The notes under the pieces: generated by a model
The model's database searches: none
Told to the model about the DNA's origin: nothing
The model's input: the letters and a program-made list of their open reading frames with translations, nothing else
DNA from: an uncultured Pelagibacteraceae bacterium
Lineage (GTDB): Bacteria; Pseudomonadota; Alphaproteobacteria; Pelagibacterales; Pelagibacteraceae
Reading direction: 5' to 3'
Assembly: GCA_902557155.1 (NCBI GenBank)
Contig: CACDYR010000005.1
Location: 1-64,000 of the forward strand
DNA: 64,000 bases
Program-made: the position numbers and the translations under genes
In this document: positions 43,049 to 52,989 of the stretch, one piece after another
Layout: each line of letters begins with the position of its first letter
Numbering within the stretch: the stretch's first letter is position 1

Positions 43049-45901
43049 CTAAGTTAAAAGAGGTTTTAAAAATTGACCAGTATAACTCTCTTTAACCTTG
43101 CATACTTCTTCAGGTTTTCCTTCGGCGACAATATTACCACCCTTTACACCACCATCAGGCCCCATATCTACAATGTAGTCGGCTGTTTTAATAACATCCA
43201 GATTGTGCTCAATAACAACGACCGTATTTCCAAGTTTTACAAACGTATGAAGTATCTCTAAAAGTTTTTTAATATCATGTTGATGTAAACCTGTGGTTGG
43301 TTCATCTAAGATATACATCGTTCTTCCCGTTGATCTTTTTGAAAGTTCTTTTGCAAGCTTTATTCGTTGCGCTTCACCTCCTGATAATGTAGTTGCTTGC
43401 TGACCAATTTTTATATAGCCCAATCCAACTTTTTTGAGAGTTAATAATTTTGTTTTTATATTAGATATATTTTCAAAATACTCACATCCTTCATCAACTG
43501 ACATATCCAAAACATCAGCAATACTTTTACCTTTAAATTTAATTTCTAAAGTTTCTCTATTGTACCTAGTACCCTTGCATTCATCGCACTGTATATAAAC
43601 ATCAGGTAAAAAATGCATTTCATATGTGATTACACCATCACCCTCACAAGCCTCACATCTACCTCCTTTAACATTGAAAGAAAATCTTCCTGGTTTATAC
43701 CCTCTTGTTTTGGACTCTGGCAGGCTTGTAAACCAATCTCTAATAGGCCCAAAGGCACCTGTATATGTTGCTGGATTCGATCTTGGTGTTCTCCCAATAG
43801 GAGATTGGTCAATATCAATTATTTTATCTATCAATTCTACACCCTTATAACCTTTAAATGATTTAGGTGCTTTTCTTGCTTTATTATTTAAAGTTAAATT
43901 TAAAGCATGAAAGAGTGTTTGTAATATTAAAGTAGACTTACCACTACCCGATACACCAGTAACACAGGTAAAAGTACCAGTTGGAATTTTAAGATTTACA
44001 TTATTTAGATTATTTCCACTCGCACCATTGATCTCTACAAATCTTCCATTTTTAGCTAAACGTCGTGATTTTGGAATTTCAATTGTTTTTTTATTAGCAA
44101 GATACTGTCCAGTAATACTATTTTTATCTTTTTTAATTTCTTCATATGATCCTTGCGCTGTTATCTCGCCACCATTACTTCCGGCTTCAGGACCAAGATC
44201 AATAATATGATCTGCATTTTCCATTGTCTCGGTGTCATGCTCAACAACAATGACTGTATTGCCAAGATCTCGCAATCTTTTTAATGCATTAATAAGCTTA
44301 ACATTATCTTTTTGATGTAACCCAATTGATGGTTCATCCAAAACATATAAAACACCTGTTAAACCAGATCCGATTTGTGAAGCTAATCTTATTCTTTGAG
44401 CTTCACCGCCAGATAAAGTTCCAGACTCTCTAGACAATGTTAAATAATCTAAGCCAACGTTTAGAAGAAAATTCAATCTTTCATTTATTTCTTTTAAAAC
44501 ATGTTCAGCAATTTTATATTGTCTTTTATCAAGATTATTTTCTAAATTTTTAAACCATTCTGATGCATCTAAAATAGATTTTTTTGTTACCTCACTAATA
44601 TTTAGATCATTGATTTTAACACATAAAGCCTCTTCTTTTAATCTGTCACCATTACATGCTTCACATGCAGTATCTGATTGATATTCTGCAATAGCTTCTC
44701 TTTTCCATTCGCTATCAGACTCTAAAAACCTTCTTTCAAGATTATTAATTACACCTTCAAAAGTTTTTTTATAAGAATATTTCTCATATCCATCATCATA
44801 AATAAATTTAATCTCATCTTCATCTGAACCATAAAGAATAATATCTTTAATTTTTTTTGGTAATTTTTTCCATTTTTCATCTAAAGAAAAACCATAATGT
44901 TTTGCTAATGATGCTAAAGTTTGAGCGTAATATAATGTGGTTGATTTTGACCAAGGTTCAATTGCTCCATCAGCTAAACTTTTTCTTTCATCAGGAACAA
45001 CTAAATTTGGATCAACATTTAATTTCATTCCAATTCCCTCACACTCTTCACAAGCTCCATAGGGACTGTTAAATGAAAAAAGTCTTGGCTCAATTTCCTC
45101 AATTGTAAAACCACTCTCAGGACAAGCAAATTTGGTAGAGTAAATTAACTTTTCAAGTTTTCTAAATTTTTGAGGAAGTGTCTCATCCTCATATTCTACA
45201 AAAACTAAACCATTAGCTAAATTTACAGCTGTTTCAATACTTTCTGCTAATCTGTTTCCAAGTTTTGAATTTAAAACTATTCTATCGACTAAGACTGAAA
45301 TATCATGTTTAAGTTTTTTATCTAGATTAGGTGATTTTTCAATATCATATAAAACATTATCAATTTTAATTTTTCTAAAACCTCTTCTTTTGTAGCTTAA
45401 AATATCTTTTTTATATTCACCTTTACGACCTCTCACCACTGGTGCATAGATATATATTGTTGATTTTTTTGGTAATTTTTTAACTAAATCTACTATTTGT
45501 GTAATTGTTTGAGAAGTTATTGGTTTACCTGTAAATGGTGAATAGGGGATACCTGCTCTAGCGTATAATACCCTCATGTAATCATAAATCTCTGTTACAG
45601 TTGCAACAGTAGATCTTGGATTTTTTGATGTATTTTTTTGTTCTATTGCAATAGCTGGACTTAATCCTTCAATTAAATCAACATTTGGTTTTTTCATTTT
45701 ATCTAAAAATTGACGTGCGTAGGCAGATAAACTCTCTACATACCTTCTTTGACCTTCTGCGTAGATAGTATCAAAAGCCAAAGATGATTTTCCTGATCCT
45801 GATAGACCCGTTATGACCACAAATTTGTCTTTTGGAATCTCTACAGTAACATTCTTCAAATTATGTTCTTTAGCGCCCTTAATAACTATCTTTTTCATCA
45901 T
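43049..45901 (-). CDS. uvrA: Excinuclease ABC subunit A
   Basis: DNA-damage recognition ATPase of nucleotide-excision repair. 950 residues. First Walker [10 protein letters not shown] at 32-40 (second GVSGSGKST), two LSGGEAQRI signatures, and the zinc modules: CPESGF...GACEECEG, and [11 protein letters not shown]...[12 protein letters not shown]. Tandem ATGs at 45901 and 45898 are equivalent starts. Divergent from ssb over an 88-bp gap, the same pairing as in enterics where both are SOS genes. Confidence 0.97.
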   Translation of the reverse strand: MMKKIVIKGAKEHNLKNVTVEIPKDKFVVITGLSGSGKSSLAFDTIYAEGQRRYVESLSAYARQFLDKMKKPNVDLIEGLSPAIAIEQKNTSKNPRSTVATVTEIYDYMRVLYARAGIPYSPFTGKPITSQTITQIVDLVKKLPKKSTIYIYAPVVRGRKGEYKKDILSYKRRGFRKIKIDNVLYDIEKSPNLDKKLKHDISVLVDRIVLNSKLGNRLAESIETAVNLANGLVFVEYEDETLPQKFRKLEKLIYSTKFACPESGFTIEEIEPRLFSFNSPYGACEECEGIGMKLNVDPNLVVPDERKSLADGAIEPWSKSTTLYYAQTLASLAKHYGFSLDEKWKKLPKKIKDIILYGSDEDEIKFIYDDGYEKYSYKKTFEGVINNLERRFLESDSEWKREAIAEYQSDTACEACNGDRLKEEALCVKINDLNISEVTKKSILDASEWFKNLENNLDKRQYKIAEHVLKEINERLNFLLNVGLDYLTLSRESGTLSGGEAQRIRLASQIGSGLTGVLYVLDEPSIGLHQKDNVKLINALKRLRDLGNTVIVVEHDTETMENADHIIDLGPEAGSNGGEITAQGSYEEIKKDKNSITGQYLANKKTIEIPKSRRLAKNGRFVEINGASGNNLNNVNLKIPTGTFTCVTGVSGSGKSTLILQTLFHALNLTLNNKARKAPKSFKGYKGVELIDKIIDIDQSPIGRTPRSNPATYTGAFGPIRDWFTSLPESKTRGYKPGRFSFNVKGGRCEACEGDGVITYEMHFLPDVYIQCDECKGTRYNRETLEIKFKGKSIADVLDMSVDEGCEYFENISNIKTKLLTLKKVGLGYIKIGQQATTLSGGEAQRIKLAKELSKRSTGRTMYILDEPTTGLHQHDIKKLLEILHTFVKLGNTVVVIEHNLDVIKTADYIVDMGPDGGVKGGNIVAEGKPEEVCKVKESYTGQFLKPLLT

Positions 45902-45940
45902 AATTTTAGTTGCTTTGAGTTAATAAAATTAATATTCAGA

Positions 45941-45959
45941 AGAATTGTGATATAATTCT
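45941..45959 (+). promoter_or_regulatory. Extended -10 promoter overlapped by a palindrome between uvrA and ssb
   Basis: AGAATTGTGATATAATTCT is an inverted repeat (AGAATT/AATTCT, 7-base spacer) that contains a TGATATAAT extended -10 (TATAAT at 45951-45956) for ssb, which starts at 45990. The -35 is poor. The palindrome placement suits a repressor site, and LexA control of this divergent pair is known in enterics; binding here is inference. Confidence 0.5.
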
Positions 45960-45989
45960 AATTAACTAATTTAACAAATATTAAATATT

Positions 45990-46439
45990 ATGGCTGGAAG
46001 TTTAAATAAAGTATTATTAATTGGTCGTTTGGGCGCAGATCCTGAAATTAAGCAAATGGTAAATGGTAAAAGTGTTGCCAGATTAAGCCTTGCAACAAGT
46101 CAATCTTGGAAAGACAAAAACACAGGTGAAAGAAAAGAGAAAACGGAGTGGCACCGTGTAGTTGTATTTAACGAAGGTTTAGTAAATGTTGTTCAACAAT
46201 ATTTAAAAAAAGGTGCTCAAATTTATGTTGAGGGTCAACTTACGACAAGAAAATGGAAAGATGAACAATCGGGACAAGACAAATACTCAACTGAAATAGT
46301 TATACAAGGATATAATTCTTCACTGACAATGTTGGGAGGAGGAAATTCTGGTGGCGGAATTCAAAATGACACAAATCAACAAAATAATATTGAGGATTCT
46401 TCACAAGTGTCAGATATGGATGATGAAATTCCATTTTAG
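45990..46439 (+). CDS. ssb: Single-stranded DNA-binding protein
   Basis: Tetrameric protector of single-stranded DNA in replication and repair. 149 residues: an OB fold (about 5-110) with [14 protein letters not shown] and TEWHRVVVF, a glycine/asparagine-rich linker, and the acidic tail DMDDEIPF that binds partner proteins. gyrA follows after 5 bp. Confidence 0.97.
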   Translation: MAGSLNKVLLIGRLGADPEIKQMVNGKSVARLSLATSQSWKDKNTGERKEKTEWHRVVVFNEGLVNVVQQYLKKGAQIYVEGQLTTRKWKDEQSGQDKYSTEIVIQGYNSSLTMLGGGNSGGGIQNDTNQQNNIEDSSQVSDMDDEIPF

Positions 46440-46444
46440 CTTCT

Positions 46445-49024
46445 ATGAAAAATACTGAAGAGTTTAAAGATAAAAATATAAAATTAATCTCAATGCATGA
46501 TGAGATGAGCTCATCATATCTTTCTTATGCAATGAGTGTAATTGTAAGTCGTGCTCTTCCTGATGTTAGAGATGGATTAAAACCAGTCCATAGAAGAATT
46601 TTATATGCAATGTATAAAGGCGGATATGATTGGTCTAAACAATTTAGAAAATCTGCAAGAATAGTTGGAGATGTTATTGGTAAATATCACCCTCATGGTG
46701 ATCAATCTGTTTATGATGCTTTAGTAAGAATGGTGCAAGATTTCTCGATGAGCTTACCGTTAATTCAAGGCCAAGGAAACTTTGGTTCTATTGATGGTGA
46801 TCCAGCTGCAGCAATGAGATATACCGAAACTCGCTTGTCTAAAGTTTCTCAATATTTAATTGATGATATTGAAAAAAACACAATTACATTCAAAAGTAAT
46901 TATGATGAAACAGAAAAAGAACCTAGTGTTTTACCAGCACAATTTCCAAATTTATTAGTAAATGGAGCAGGTGGTATCGCTGTTGGTATGGCAACAAGCA
47001 TACCTCCACATAATTTAGGTGAAATTATAGATGGCACTTTGGCCCTAATAGATAACAAAGACATAAAAATTAAAGAATTGATGAAACATATACCTGGTCC
47101 AGATTTTCCAACTGGTGGAGTAATCATAGGTAAAGATATAATTAAACAAGGATATAACAATGGAAGAGGATCCTTTAAAATCAGGGGTGAAATCTCAATT
47201 GAACAACAAAAAAACGGACGTGAAAGACTTGTAATAACTTCTATACCTTATCAAGTTAACAAATCTGTTTTAAATGAAAGGATTGCTCAATTAGTAAGAG
47301 AAAAAAAAATTGAAGGAATAAGAGATATTAGAGATGAGTCAAACAGAGAAGGTATAAGAGTTGCTATAGATTTAAGAAATGGAGTAGAACCAGAAACTAT
47401 AAAGAGACAATTATATAAAAATACTCAAATAGAGAGTTCATTTGGTTTTAATACTTTAGCTATTGTTGAAGGAAAACCACAAACTTGCACACTAAAAGAT
47501 TTTTTATCTAATTTCTTAACTTTTAGAGAAGATGTGGTAATTAAGAAAACTACATTTGATCTTCAAAAAGCAGAGGAACGTGCCCATATACTTATAGGAT
47601 TATCAGTTTCAGTTGAAAATTTAGATAAAATAATAAAAATTATTCGATCATCTAAAACACCTGATGATGCTAAAATATCAATTATAAAAACTAAATGGAA
47701 AATAAATAAATCTCAAAAATTAATTTCTTTAGTAGAGGGAAAAAAAGGCAAAAATCTTTATTCTTTATCAGAACCACAAGTTATAGCTATTTTAGAATTA
47801 AGACTTCAAAAATTAACCGCATTAGGGATAAATGAAATCGAAGTTGAAATTAAAAAATTAGCTGAACTAATAACTAAGTATAAAAAGATTATTTCATCAA
47901 AAAAAGAACTTTTAAAAGTAATCAGCGAAGAATTAAAAAATATTAAAGAGAAATTTGCTATTCCAAGAAGAACTAAAATTATAGATGCTGTTTTAAATTA
48001 TGATATTGAGGAAACCATTCAAAAACAATCAGTAATAATTACAGTTACATTACAAGGATACATAAAAAGAGGATCTTTAGATGGAGTAAAAAAACAAAAA
48101 AGAGGTGGAAAAGGAAAGTCAGGTATAACAACTAGAGATCAAGACTCTGTTGTTCAAACATTATCAGTAAATACTCATACTTCGGTTCTCTTCTTTTCTA
48201 CTGAAGGTCTAGTTTATAAGATCAAGGCTTGGAAAATCCCTGAGGGCTCATCATCGTCCAAAGGCAAGTCTTTATTTAATATTCTACCTTTAAAAAGTCA
48301 TCAGGCAATAAGCTCAATTATGCCAATGCCAGAGGAAGAAACTGATTTAAAAAATTATCAAATTATTTTTGCTACAGCACAAGGAAAGGTACGAAAAAAT
48401 AGTTTAGAAGATTTTTCATCAATTAATGCATCTGGAAAAATTGCAATGAAATTGGATAATAATGACAAAATTGTAGGTGTTAAAATTTGTAAAGATGATC
48501 AAGATATAATTTTAAGTACAAAATTCGGTAAATGCATTAGATTTGAAGCCAAAAAGTTAAGAGTTTTTAAGGGTAGATCTTCAAAAGGAATTAAGGGAAT
48601 AGAATTAGCACCAAATGATCAAATAGTATCTTTGTCAGTTATTGATAACGATAAAATTAATAAAAACGGAAAAAAATCAAAAGACGAAAAATCTGAATTA
48701 AGAGCAAAAGAGAAATTTGTTTTATCAATAAGTGAAAATGGTTATGGAAAGAAGACTTCTCATACTGATTACAGAGTTACTAACAGAGGTGGTAAAGGAA
48801 TTATAGGAATAGTAAATTCACCAAGAAATGGAAATATTACTTCATCATTTCCAGTTTTTGAAGGCGATGAAATTTTAATTTCTACCAATAAAGGAAGGGT
48901 TATTAGAGTAGCTGTTAAAGAAATTAGAACTGCAGGAAGAAATACCCAAGGTGTTAGAATAATTAAGTTATCAGGAGAAGAAAAAGTTGTTTCAGCTATT
49001 AAAATTGATGATAATTTAATTTAA
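46445..49024 (+). CDS. gyrA: DNA gyrase subunit A
   Basis: DNA-cleaving subunit of gyrase. 859 residues. Catalytic Y126 in AMRYTETRL; the C-terminal wrapping domain carries the GyrA box QKRGGKG, which separates it from ParC. The position equivalent to the enteric quinolone-resistance serine is Q87 (HGDQSVYD). An asparagine/lysine-rich insert lies near residues 735-755. Stop overlaps coaD by one base. Confidence 0.96.
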   Translation: MKNTEEFKDKNIKLISMHDEMSSSYLSYAMSVIVSRALPDVRDGLKPVHRRILYAMYKGGYDWSKQFRKSARIVGDVIGKYHPHGDQSVYDALVRMVQDFSMSLPLIQGQGNFGSIDGDPAAAMRYTETRLSKVSQYLIDDIEKNTITFKSNYDETEKEPSVLPAQFPNLLVNGAGGIAVGMATSIPPHNLGEIIDGTLALIDNKDIKIKELMKHIPGPDFPTGGVIIGKDIIKQGYNNGRGSFKIRGEISIEQQKNGRERLVITSIPYQVNKSVLNERIAQLVREKKIEGIRDIRDESNREGIRVAIDLRNGVEPETIKRQLYKNTQIESSFGFNTLAIVEGKPQTCTLKDFLSNFLTFREDVVIKKTTFDLQKAEERAHILIGLSVSVENLDKIIKIIRSSKTPDDAKISIIKTKWKINKSQKLISLVEGKKGKNLYSLSEPQVIAILELRLQKLTALGINEIEVEIKKLAELITKYKKIISSKKELLKVISEELKNIKEKFAIPRRTKIIDAVLNYDIEETIQKQSVIITVTLQGYIKRGSLDGVKKQKRGGKGKSGITTRDQDSVVQTLSVNTHTSVLFFSTEGLVYKIKAWKIPEGSSSSKGKSLFNILPLKSHQAISSIMPMPEEETDLKNYQIIFATAQGKVRKNSLEDFSSINASGKIAMKLDNNDKIVGVKICKDDQDIILSTKFGKCIRFEAKKLRVFKGRSSKGIKGIELAPNDQIVSLSVIDNDKINKNGKKSKDEKSELRAKEKFVLSISENGYGKKTSHTDYRVTNRGGKGIIGIVNSPRNGNITSSFPVFEGDEILISTNKGRVIRVAVKEIRTAGRNTQGVRIIKLSGEEKVVSAIKIDDNLI

Positions 49025-49518
49025 TGAGTAAAATTGCAATTTATCCTGGAACATTTGATCCAATTACTTTTGGACATATAGATGTAATAAAAAAATCATT
49101 AAAACTATTTGATAAAATAGTAGTAGGTGTCTCAGATGAAAGTAACAAAAATTATCTATTTAGTTCTGAAGAAAGAATAGAAATAGTAAATAAAGCTTTA
49201 TTTAAAGACCTAAATTTAAATAGGAAAAAAATAAAAGTAGTATCATTTGGTTCTTTAACTACTGATTTATGTAAAAAATACAAATCAAACATTATTTTAC
49301 GAGGATTGAGAGCTGTATCTGATTTTGAATATGAATTTCAATTAGCTGGTATGAACAGAAAATTGAATCAAAATATTGAAACAATTTTTTTAATGTCTGA
49401 TGTAGAAAATCAAATTATTTCATCTAGATTAGTAAAAGATATTGTTAAATTAAAAGGTGATATAAAAAAATTTACTACCAAAAGTACGATCAAGTCTTTA
49501 AAAGAAAAATATGAATAA
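49024..49518 (+). CDS. coaD: Phosphopantetheine adenylyltransferase
   Basis: Fourth step of coenzyme A synthesis, transferring AMP to 4'-phosphopantetheine. 164 residues with the TxGH-type motif in YPGTFDPITFGHIDVI, RGLRAVSDFEYEFQ, and SSRLVKDIVKLKGDI. One-base overlap with gyrA and 8-bp overlap with the isomerase gene. Confidence 0.95.
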   Translation: MSKIAIYPGTFDPITFGHIDVIKKSLKLFDKIVVGVSDESNKNYLFSSEERIEIVNKALFKDLNLNRKKIKVVSFGSLTTDLCKKYKSNIILRGLRAVSDFEYEFQLAGMNRKLNQNIETIFLMSDVENQIISSRLVKDIVKLKGDIKKFTTKSTIKSLKEKYE

Positions 49519-50071
49519 AATTTTTATTAAAATACTTATTTTGTTTTTTTTTATTACTAATCAATCAATAGCTGAGGAGAATATAATGATATTAAAATTA
49601 AAAGATGGTGACGTTAAAATTGAATTGTTTGAGGATGTTGCTCCAAATCATGTTAAAAGAATTAAGGAATTAGCAAATAGTGGCAAATACGATAACGTTG
49701 TTTTTCACAGAGTTATAGATGGATTTATGGCTCAAACAGGTGATGTAAAATTTGGAAAATCTGACTCTGATGAGTTTGATATTAATAAAGCAGGTTTCGG
49801 TGGTTCAGATCTTCCAGATCTTAAACAAGAATTCAGTAATTTACCACATGACAGAGGCACATTATCTATGGCAAGATCTCAAGACCCAAACAGTGCAAAT
49901 AGTCAATTTTTTATATGTTTCCAACCAGCAGGTTTTTTAGACAACCAATACACAGTCTTTGGTAAAGTTATTGAAGGAATGGAATTTGTTGATAAAATTA
50001 AAAGAGGTGATCAAAATAACAATGGTGCTGTAACTGATCCAGATAAGATTATTAGTTTCAAATCCCAATAA
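49511..50071 (+). CDS. Cyclophilin-type peptidyl-prolyl cis-trans isomerase (exported)
   Basis: Speeds proline isomerisation during protein folding. 186 residues with an N-terminal signal peptide (about 1-21, ending IAEE), so probably periplasmic. Catalytic block FHRVIDGFMAQTGD, then SMARSQDPNSANSQFFI and FLDNQYTVFGKV. The internal ATG near 49587 would give a cytosolic form starting MILKLKDGDV; the signal peptide makes the longer form likely. A coaD-ppi-tgt layout is familiar from other alphaproteobacteria. Confidence 0.92.
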   Translation: MNKIFIKILILFFFITNQSIAEENIMILKLKDGDVKIELFEDVAPNHVKRIKELANSGKYDNVVFHRVIDGFMAQTGDVKFGKSDSDEFDINKAGFGGSDLPDLKQEFSNLPHDRGTLSMARSQDPNSANSQFFICFQPAGFLDNQYTVFGKVIEGMEFVDKIKRGDQNNNGAVTDPDKIISFKSQ

Positions 50072-50079
50072 ACTTATTG

Positions 50080-51192
50080 ATGGCATTAAAAAAATTTGCC
50101 TTTAACGTTTTAAAAAAAGATAAATTTGCTAGGTGTGGTTTAATCGAGACACATCGTGGAAATATACAAACCCCAGCTTTTATGCCTGTAGGAACTCAGG
50201 CAACTGTTAAAGCTTGCACAATAGATGATATTAAAAAAACAGGTTCTGAAATAATACTTTCAAATACTTATCATTTAATGATACGCCCTGGTGTTGAAAG
50301 GATTGAATCTGCTGGTGGCCTTCACAATTTTATGAATTGTGATTTACCTATTTTAACTGACTCTGGTGGTTTTCAAGTAATGTCTCTTTCAAAATTGAAT
50401 AAAATTGATAGAGAGAAGGGCGCTATATTTAACTCTCATATTGATGGTAAAAAATTTTATTTAAGTCCAGAAGAAAGCATAAGAATACAGCTAGGTTTAA
50501 ATTCAGACATTGTAATGATTATGGATGAATGCCCTAAGAAAACTAATGATTATAATATTATCAAAAAATCAATGGAGCTATCACTTTACTGGGCTGAAAG
50601 ATCTAAAATAGCTTTTGGGAGTAATCCTCATAAGGCTTTATTTGGAATTGTTCAAGGAGGTCTATTTAAAGATTTAAGACTTAAATCACTTGAAGAATTA
50701 ATTAAAATTGGTTTTGATGGTTATGCTATTGGAGGATTAGCAGTAGGTGAGACACAAAATGAAATGTTTGATGTTTTAGATGATATCAAAGAATATTTAC
50801 CCATAGAAAAACCTCACTATTTAATGGGTGTTGGAACGCCATCAGATATTTTAGGTGCCGTCAAAAGAGGCATAGATATGTTTGATTGTGTGTTACCTAC
50901 CAGATCTGGAAGGACAGGTTTAGCTTTTACATGGAATGGAAGGGTAAATATTAAAAATAATAAGTATCAAAATGATAATACTCCACTTGATCCTAATTGT
51001 AAAAATCTTAACTTAAACAAATATTCAAAAAATTATCTAAATCATTTGTTTAATACTAATGAAATATTAGCATCAATGCTTTTGACGCTTCATAATATTA
51101 ATTTTTATCAAGAATTAATGTCACAAATTAGAAAAAATATTAATTCTGGTACATTTGATGATTTTCATAATAAATACATAGATAAGTTGTAG
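50080..51192 (+). CDS. tgt: Queuine tRNA-ribosyltransferase (tRNA-guanine transglycosylase) with degenerate zinc site
   Basis: Exchanges guanine-34 of certain tRNAs for the queuosine precursor. 370 residues. Catalytic aspartates D94 (LTDSGGFQ) and D269 (DCVLPTRSGRTG) are intact, as is GGLAVGE. The C-terminal zinc motif CxCxxC is altered: residues 307-312 read C-K-N-L-N-L, so only the first cysteine remains, while the histidine ligand H338 (TLHNINF) is kept. The ATG at 50080 is preferred over the TTG at 50077. A zinc-poor or metal-free fold is inferred. Confidence 0.93.
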   Translation: MALKKFAFNVLKKDKFARCGLIETHRGNIQTPAFMPVGTQATVKACTIDDIKKTGSEIILSNTYHLMIRPGVERIESAGGLHNFMNCDLPILTDSGGFQVMSLSKLNKIDREKGAIFNSHIDGKKFYLSPEESIRIQLGLNSDIVMIMDECPKKTNDYNIIKKSMELSLYWAERSKIAFGSNPHKALFGIVQGGLFKDLRLKSLEELIKIGFDGYAIGGLAVGETQNEMFDVLDDIKEYLPIEKPHYLMGVGTPSDILGAVKRGIDMFDCVLPTRSGRTGLAFTWNGRVNIKNNKYQNDNTPLDPNCKNLNLNKYSKNYLNHLFNTNEILASMLLTLHNINFYQELMSQIRKNINSGTFDDFHNKYIDKL

Positions 51193-51282
51193 TTAGAGCA
51201 ACTGTGCCATTTTGTATGTATAATCATGTCAGATTCCTTAATTTAGCAACCTTAATTGATCAAAACTTTTATATACAACGAA

Positions 51283-51310
51283 TTGAAAAATAAAAATTTA
51301 TCTGTATACA
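51283..51310 (+). promoter_or_regulatory. Probable promoter of tRNA-Lys
   Basis: TTGAAA (51283-51288) and TATACA (51305-51310), separated by 16 bp, predict a start near 51317, about 30 bp before the tRNA. An inverted repeat ATTCATTT/AAATGAAT lies between the start and the tRNA and might form a small hairpin in the leader. Confidence 0.5.
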
Positions 51311-51346
51311 CACAATATTCATTTAAAAAAAATGAATCAATTTTGT

Positions 51347-51422
<76 letters not shown>

Positions 51423-51431
51423 TTAATTGAA

Positions 51432-52259
51432 TTAACTAATTTCAATTGGTGGATAATCTAGAATTACTCCACCCATCTTTTCATTAAGATCTTTAATTCT
51501 ATTATCTGATGATGGATGTGTGCTCATAAATTCAGGTGGCTCTTTACCTTTATTAAGTTCTTTCATTCTTTCCCAAATTTTTACTGTTTCTCTGATATCA
51601 TAACCTGACAATGATGAAAAAATCATACCTAAATAATCAGCTTCACTCTCCTGTTTTCTATTAAAAGGATTTAATAATCCTAGTTGTGTAATCAATCCAA
51701 CTGTATTTATTCCAGTTGTTCTATTTACTTGAGATAGTTTTCCACCACTAAAAATATCTATTAATTGTGTTCCAGTATTTACCAATGTAGCTCTACTTGC
51801 TCTTTCAACTGAATGTTTTGCTACAGCATGAGCAATTTCGTGACCCATCACAGCAGCTAATCCATCAGTATTTTTTGTTGCTTCAAGAATACCAGTGTAT
51901 ACAGCTATTTTGCCACCTGGCATGCACCATGCATTTCTAACTTTTTTACGATCAATTAGAATATATTCCCAATCAAAGTTAATTGTTGGATCTTCAATTC
52001 CTGCTCTATAAAAATATTCAGAAATTGAGTTTTCCATTCTTTTTCCAATTTCTTTAATTTCATTAAGAGTTTTGGTGTCATCACTCATTTTTTCTTTTTC
52101 TTTTATTTTTTCATAAATCTGAGCAGCTTGAGCATTTAATTTAGCTTCAGAGACAATTTTTAATTGTTTTCTTTCAGTAATTGGTGCTGATGTACAAGAC
52201 GATAATAATAAACTCCCACATCCACAGCCCATATACGATAAGAATTTTCTTCTATTCAT
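51432..52259 (-). CDS. M48-family metalloprotease lipoprotein with twin-arginine-like signal
   Basis: Zinc metalloprotease, 275 residues, probably acting on misfolded envelope proteins like the enteric LoiP/BepA group. HEIAH at 140-144 gives two zinc ligands and the catalytic glutamate; ESEADYLG gives the third ligand. The N-terminus MNRRKFLSYMG resembles a Tat signal (RRxFL), followed by a lipobox LLSSC with C22 as the lipidated residue. This combination predicts a Tat-exported lipoprotein. Ends 9 bp from tRNA-Lys, convergent. Confidence 0.88.
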   Translation of the reverse strand: MNRRKFLSYMGCGCGSLLLSSCTSAPITERKQLKIVSEAKLNAQAAQIYEKIKEKEKMSDDTKTLNEIKEIGKRMENSISEYFYRAGIEDPTINFDWEYILIDRKKVRNAWCMPGGKIAVYTGILEATKNTDGLAAVMGHEIAHAVAKHSVERASRATLVNTGTQLIDIFSGGKLSQVNRTTGINTVGLITQLGLLNPFNRKQESEADYLGMIFSSLSGYDIRETVKIWERMKELNKGKEPPEFMSTHPSSDNRIKDLNEKMGGVILDYPPIEIS

Positions 52260-52371
52260 AATTAAAAAATTTGATAATACTAGATTAACATGAATCTTAA
52301 TAATAAAATATTAATAGTATTATTTTTTATTACAATACTGTTTGTTATTTACGCAAGTTACAGTTAATTTT

Positions 52372-52989
52372 ATGGCAAAAAAAAGTAGCAGAAAATCTAT
52401 ATCTTTAACTCTTAGAAACTATTTTATTACAGGTGTTGTTGTTTTAATACCAATAGGTTTTACTTTATATTTAACTAAAATATTAATTGGAATATCTTCA
52501 AACTTAATTCCCAAAAATATTAATCCAAATAGTTATTTGCCTTTCAATATCCCTGGTGTTGAAATTGTAATTTCAATTTTACTTATCACTATTGTTGGTG
52601 GTCTATCTTTATCATTTTTTGGAAGAAGAATTCTAAAATTAATTGATGATTTGTTTAAAAGAATTCCTTTTTTAAGAACCGTTTATTCAGCAATTGTTCA
52701 AATGACTGAAACTTTTTCAAAAAAAGATGATGGTAAAAAGAGCGTTGTTTTAATTGAATATCCTAGAAAAGGGGTTTGGGCCGTCGGATTTGCTACAAAA
52801 GAAAACAAAGGAGAGATGGCGGAAAAAACAGGAAAAAATTTAATTAATGTTTTTGTTCCAACCACACCAAACCCAACAAGTGGTTTCTTATTAATGTTTC
52901 CGATAGAAGATGTTATTTATTTAAACATGTCTTTTGAAGAAGCTTCTAAATTTATAGTATCAGCGGGCACCTCAACAAAAAAATCTTAA
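52372..52989 (+). CDS. DUF502 family membrane protein
   Basis: 205 residues with two N-terminal helices (LRNYFITGVVVLIPIGFTLYL and IVISILLITIVGGLSL), then the conserved FKRIPFLRTVYSAIVQM, GVWAVGFAT and VPTTPNPTSGFLLMFP of this widespread but uncharacterised family. The ATG at 52372 matches the family start better than the TTG at 52342. Convergent overlap of 4 bp with recG. Confidence 0.88.
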   Translation: MAKKSSRKSISLTLRNYFITGVVVLIPIGFTLYLTKILIGISSNLIPKNINPNSYLPFNIPGVEIVISILLITIVGGLSLSFFGRRILKLIDDLFKRIPFLRTVYSAIVQMTETFSKKDDGKKSVVLIEYPRKGVWAVGFATKENKGEMAEKTGKNLINVFVPTTPNPTSGFLLMFPIEDVIYLNMSFEEASKFIVSAGTSTKKS

